From a bacterium (lineage in GTDB: Bacteria; Electryoneota; RPQS01): 64,000 nt of DNA. The stretch lies in NCBI GenBank assembly GCA_023382385.1, contig JAHDVH010000002.1:448219-512218 (forward strand), written 5' to 3'. Position 1 is the stretch's first letter, and each line of letters begins with the position of its first letter. The translations under genes and the position numbers were made by a program. This document shows positions 61,171 to 64,000 of this stretch, piece by piece. The notes under the pieces are model-generated. The model was not told the DNA's origin. It saw only the letters and a list, made by a program, of their open reading frames with translations, and searched no databases.

Positions 61171-61959
61171 ATGTCGAACGATTCGCTTCCACTCGAGCTT
61201 GGTGGTGTTAAAAAGCAACGGGAAAGGTCACGTAACCATCCAGGCATCAACCTTGAGCGCGCTCTTGAGTTCTTGGCGGAGTTCAAGGTAAAAGTTGGAT
61301 CCAAAGCAACTTCGCGAAACTCGATTGCACACGTTTTTGGAGTTTCGCCATCGTCGGGGGCATTTTCTACAAAAATAGCAGCTTGCTATCAATACAATCT
61401 ACTCGATGGGCGTGGAGAAGGTATTGCTATAACAGCGCTCGGCAAGCGTATGCTACATCCACTGTCGCCAGAAGATAAACAAGCCGCAATCATGGAGGCA
61501 TTTCGTTCACCTGACTTGTACAGCCAGCTCATTGCTGACTATGCAGGTGATAAGTTGCCAACCGAACTCGCAAATCTATTGTTTCACAACTACGATATTT
61601 CAGAATCTGCGAAGGAAAATGCGGCGAGGTGCTTTGTTGAGTCTGCAAGGTTCGCTGGTTACTTGGATGCCAACGACAGACTAATTGCCCAAGACACGAA
61701 GGCCGTAAGCATTGTCTCTAAGGACTCTGAGCAATATCAAGATGCCGTTATTGTTGACGAGCGAAATGAACCAACTGAATCGAGTCGGGTTTCTCATAGT
61801 GGTCAGAATATTACCCTCGCTGTGACAGCGGGTAGAAAAGTAACATTACTTCTGCCAGACGAATTAACGGAGGCGGACATTAAGATTCTGAAAGCCCAAC
61901 TCGATGTAATTGGTCTACAGATCCAGCTTAACAAGGACTTGTCATCGTTGACTGAGTAG
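61171..61959 (+). CDS. DUF5343-like protein
   Basis: 262 residues from the ATG at 61171 with GGAG 8 bases upstream. The N-terminal about 150 residues resemble winged-helix-containing DUF5343 proteins (SPSSGAFSTKIAACYQYNLL, then GIAITALGKRMLHPLSPEDK). The C-terminal part has a linker rich in Asp/Glu/Ser (QYQDAVIVDERNEPTESSRV) and a short strand-helix tail (KVTLLLPDELTEADIKILKA) seen in some bacterial DNA-associated or antiphage operons. The gene is AT-rich with its own strong promoter. Function is unknown; the DUF assignment is by resemblance. Confidence 0.6.
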   Translation: MSNDSLPLELGGVKKQRERSRNHPGINLERALEFLAEFKVKVGSKATSRNSIAHVFGVSPSSGAFSTKIAACYQYNLLDGRGEGIAITALGKRMLHPLSPEDKQAAIMEAFRSPDLYSQLIADYAGDKLPTELANLLFHNYDISESAKENAARCFVESARFAGYLDANDRLIAQDTKAVSIVSKDSEQYQDAVIVDERNEPTESSRVSHSGQNITLAVTAGRKVTLLLPDELTEADIKILKAQLDVIGLQIQLNKDLSSLTE

Positions 61960-61963
61960 TTTT

Positions 61964-62202
61964 CCAAGGTGGGCGCCGACCCAGCAAACTCCCTTCATTT
62001 CCATTCACAGGCTGGCCAGCCGATGACAAAGGGAGGTTCCAAATGGAACAGCCGCCGAAAGCCGGATATGTACTGATCTACTGTCGCTACATTGTCCGGA
62101 AGGGTAGAAGAATCTACCCGAAGAATGCGCGTTTTTTCCGTTTCTGGGTCAAGCCCAAGAAGCAGAAGTAGCGTAGTGGTCGTGCGCCCACCTTGGTTTT
62201 TT
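61964..62202 (+). ncRNA. Candidate structured RNA element closed by a 13-bp stem and T6
   Basis: CCAAGGTGGGCGC (61964-61976) and its perfect inverted copy GCGCCCACCTTGG (62184-62196) enclose about 207 bases, directly followed by TTTTTT. Inside are CTCCCTT (61989-61995) able to pair with AAGGGAG (62029-62035), the 12-base palindrome at 62010-62021, GTTCC-AAAT-GGAAC (62036-62049) and GGGTAGA-AGAA-TCTACCC (62102-62119). The alternative is a mobile inverted-repeat unit. A 42-codon ORF overlaps. Confidence 0.5.
62043..62171 (+). CDS. Small basic protein of 42 residues
   Basis: ATG 62043 to TAG 62169-62171. GGGAGG lies 6 bases upstream, a good ribosome-binding site. The product MEQPPKAGYVLIYCRYIVRK and on to NARFFRFWVKPKKQK is very basic and aromatic, more like a ribosomal-type or DNA-binding mini-protein than random sequence. 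The start codon sits in the loop of a 5-bp hairpin and the ribosome-binding site can pair with CTCCCTT upstream, so translation may be switched by RNA folding. No family is recognised. Confidence 0.55.
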   Translation: MEQPPKAGYVLIYCRYIVRKGRRIYPKNARFFRFWVKPKKQK

Positions 62203-62269
62203 CAATGAACTCAGAGCAACTTCATTCTAAGTGCTTAGAACAAGTATCTGCATTAGATACGAGACAAAA

Positions 62270-62464
62270 TCATGTTGCGGCCCAACTGCTGCAGTCTCCC
62301 AGAATAACAATCTCCGCAATCAACTCGTCCGCAATCGGCCCCGGTCCAGAGGGCATCTTCGCCACCAGCCCAATCGCCCACGCGCCATGCGCAATCGCAA
62401 GCTCCGCTTCCTCAACCGATGCAATGCAGCAAATCTTGACGCGCGTCACGCGGCTACTTTCCAA
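62270..62464 (-). pseudogene. Truncated TrpF-like (phosphoribosylanthranilate isomerase family) fragment
   Basis: The first about 50 residues match the start of TrpF-family barrels: VTRVKICCIASVEEAELAIA, then WAIGLVAKMPSGPGPIADEL and IAEIV, with KICCI instead of the classical KICGI. After this the frame runs only 10 more codons of unrelated sequence (LGDCSSWAAT) to a stop. A complete enzyme needs about 200 residues, so the gene is cut at about 62300, exactly where AT-rich foreign DNA begins. Its ATG (62464) overlaps the upstream gene's stop. Confidence 0.72.
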
Positions 62465-63269
62465 ACATCGTCCCCGGATTCAATTCCGCCAGCGCATCCC
62501 AATACGGACTCTTGCGCAATTGCGCGTGCAGATCCGCCAGATACTGCTCTTTCCCCAGAATAAACGGCGGCCAGCCCGTGTCCAGCAGTTCCAATCCGAG
62601 CCTTGCGTTCCCCGTGTAAATCATCTCCACAAAGTAACGATGAATCACCGCCATCGACGCGGGCATGAACTCCTGATCGATATGCGGCCCGTAATCTTTC
62701 CACGCCTTGCCATCCCGCGTCTCCCGCAGCATCCGTAGCACTTCGGATGCGTCAGGCTCCGGCGCGCGCATCAATTCCGGTGCGGCCTTGAATCCCGTGC
62801 GCGACGCTTCCAGCACCACCGCCGGAATCGGCGACTCACTGTGCGGCAGCTTCCAATAGTCGAGCGTCAAATCCCCTGCCGTCACGTCCCACTGCCGGTC
62901 TCCGTCGCGGTCGCCCCACGCGCCCGGATGATCGATCGTGTCAATCACCTCAAAATTGAATCCAAGCGACAGCACGTAGTGCGCCAGACAGCAATGCGCA
63001 CCGCCCGAATACGTCTCGACGATCACATCCTGAATCTTATCTCCCGTCAGGTCTTTCGGCATCTTCAGCGAGTCCTGATCGAGCACGCGCACGATGTAGT
63101 CGCTGATACTCCACACGCTCTTCTCCCGCTTCGTCACGGTAAGCTCTTTCATCACTCCGTCGGCAGCCGGCGCAATCGTGAAGGTGTGGTCGCCAATCGT
63201 CCTCACCATCAGCGGCTCGGCGGCGAGTACGTGCGCGCTGATCAGGCAACACACTAAAACTATGAGCAT
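62454..63269 (-). CDS. Secreted protein, unknown function
   Basis: 271 residues with a signal peptide (MLIVLVCCLISAHVLAA). The first half has a DLTGDKIQDVIVETYSGGAH segment with a Ca-binding-like DxTGDxxxD loop, as in FG-GAP or repeat-in-toxin-like domains, then CCLAHYVLSLGFNFE. The second half is helical. I do not recognise a family. It overlaps the downstream trpF-like fragment (11 bases) and the upstream 75-codon gene (10 bases), so the three were an operon. Confidence 0.65.
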   Translation of the reverse strand: MLIVLVCCLISAHVLAAEPLMVRTIGDHTFTIAPAADGVMKELTVTKREKSVWSISDYIVRVLDQDSLKMPKDLTGDKIQDVIVETYSGGAHCCLAHYVLSLGFNFEVIDTIDHPGAWGDRDGDRQWDVTAGDLTLDYWKLPHSESPIPAVVLEASRTGFKAAPELMRAPEPDASEVLRMLRETRDGKAWKDYGPHIDQEFMPASMAVIHRYFVEMIYTGNARLGLELLDTGWPPFILGKEQYLADLHAQLRKSPYWDALAELNPGTMFGK

Positions 63270-63487
63270 GGTTCAGATCCTTTCGGTCCAAAACTCGCAT
63301 ACACGAGGCCGTCCTTGCCCGTCACGTCCGTCGTTTCCCACTTCGCTCGTGCCGCCCACTCGCGCACCACGATATTGCGCTCCGTCTGCGAAAGCGCATA
63401 GAGCTCTTCCAATGCGGCGCGCGTCGGCTTTGCGCCGAACGCAGCCTCATACAAATCCGCAAAGCTATACTGACAATGTGAAGACAT
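63260..63487 (-). CDS. Small protein of unknown function
   Basis: 75 residues from the ATG at 63487 (a start at 63502 is possible). The sequence (YSFADLYEAAFGAKPTRAAL, then LEELYALSQTERNIVVREWA) is helical and cytoplasmic; family unknown. It overlaps the next gene by 10 bases. Confidence 0.6.
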   Translation of the reverse strand: MSSHCQYSFADLYEAAFGAKPTRAALEELYALSQTERNIVVREWAARAKWETTDVTGKDGLVYASFGPKGSEPCS

Positions 63488-63949
63488 AAGGGGTGAGGGC
63501 AACTACTGGAGACCGGAACCGCACGCTGGACAATCCCTTAAATACCTTATCTCCATAGCCTAAAAAAATACAAATTTGTCCGCCTATAGTCAATCAAATC
63601 GCTATGCTAAATTACAGCGCAAAGAGAAGTTTACGTCTCCCCGGAACACCCTTCGCACATGCAGCCTGACTCAAATCCGCCCCCGATTCGCTATCCTCAA
63701 ATCCTTGCTTGAGCAGTTTCAGGATTCTCTCTTTTTCAAGTATATCCTAAATACAACAAACTAACTATCTCCAGCAATTTCAACCGCAACCAGCTTAATA
63801 ACAAAAATATAAGTAGTTATCTCTAAACACCTGTTTTCCTATAAGCCTCAAGAAGAGGCATACCGCCTCTCTTTCGCCTCCAAATTCGTAAATTCAATAT
63901 AATATAAATGAAATATTTTCAAAAAATAAAATATCAATCTGGTACTTGA
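63488..63949. other. AT-rich gene-free stretch at the right edge
   Basis: About 460 bases with no open frame of note. 63854-63870 holds a hairpin AGAGGC-ATACC-GCCTCT. Base composition drops sharply from about 63550 on, unlike the coding part. It could be the leader of the element noted at 63950-63985. Confidence 0.5.
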
Positions 63950-63985
63950 TAATTGAACAAACGGGCAAATAAGCCCCGTTGAAAC
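63950..63985 (+). CRISPR. Possible first CRISPR repeat at the window edge (single copy)
   Basis: The last 36 bases before AATGACTTG end in CCCCGTTGAAAC, the form of the GTTGAAAC 5' handle of many type I/III repeats. They contain an internal stem AACGGG (63960-63965) / CCCGTT (63975-63980), and an AT-rich leader-like stretch precedes. Only one copy fits in the window, so this is a guess from shape. Confidence 0.25.
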
Positions 63986-64000
63986 AATGACTTGTGCTTT

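Noticed and set aside
1-64000. tRNA, rRNA, transposase and integrase genes
   Set aside because: None was recognised on reading both strands by eye; a covariance scan (tRNAscan-SE, Infernal) would settle the RNA part.

Overview
The window looks like a stretch of chromosome from a Gram-negative bacterium of the Fibrobacteres-Chlorobi-Bacteroidetes (FCB) side of the tree, probably one of the uncultured KSB1/Zixibacteria/Electryonea-like lineages. Four signs support this. Several secreted proteins end in a type IX secretion (T9SS) sorting domain with a YPNPFN motif. The primary sigma factor is short and lacks region 1.1, as in Bacteroidetes. Outer-membrane components are present (TonB-dependent receptor, small barrel). 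Clear promoters read TTGAnn, 16-17 bp, then TATATT or TATCTT. The backbone is moderately GC-rich. No rRNA, tRNA, transposase or integrase was recognised.

Layout. 1-14.2 kb is a surface-glycan region: three GT4 glycosyltransferases, an MsbA-type ABC exporter, an asparagine-synthase-like enzyme, a Wzx-type flippase and a methyltransferase. It is interrupted by an AT-rich zinc-ribbon/HEPN-like gene (2.5-4.8 kb) and by a feoA-feoB iron-uptake operon with a palindromic operator. 14.4-27.7 kb holds secreted or envelope proteins, a pirin with its own palindrome, the primary sigma factor, a TonB receptor, and a DinB-TsaE-TsaB-propeller operon. 28.0-34.8 kb is the pyruvate dehydrogenase operon (aceE, aceF), with a large AT-rich nuclease-methyltransferase gene between the two subunits. 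35.5-41.7 kb has a lysine-rich SWIB protein, an M1 peptidase, an arsR-arsM pair, a superoxide dismutase and a DUF302 protein. 41.7-48.3 kb is a minus-strand run of T9SS cargo, including two adjacent decayed genes. 48.3-60.2 kb is a long minus-strand series: KOW protein, dienelactone hydrolase, pyrophosphatase, SDR, TerC, caspase-like lipoprotein, methyltransferase, META lipoprotein, HNH nuclease, GlmL, ferredoxin, P450. 60.2-64 kb is a junction-rich AT-rich stretch with dispersed repeats, a DUF5343-like gene, a structured 236-nt element with a 42-codon ORF, a truncated trpF-like gene and an AT-rich right edge.

The most notable pattern is four AT-rich single genes of nuclease or defence character (HEPN, nuclease-methyltransferase, HNH, DUF5343-like). 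They sit tightly against housekeeping genes and in the same direction. Three of the four lie near copies of an imperfect dispersed repeat of the type CATCCTGAnCGnAGnGAAGGATC. No transposition machinery is visible, so this looks like repeated insertion of solitary cargo genes at intergenic repeats. The other leading candidates are the structured element at 61964-62202 and a possible first CRISPR repeat behind an AT-rich leader at the right edge. All functional calls rest on motif recognition by eye; no database search was run.
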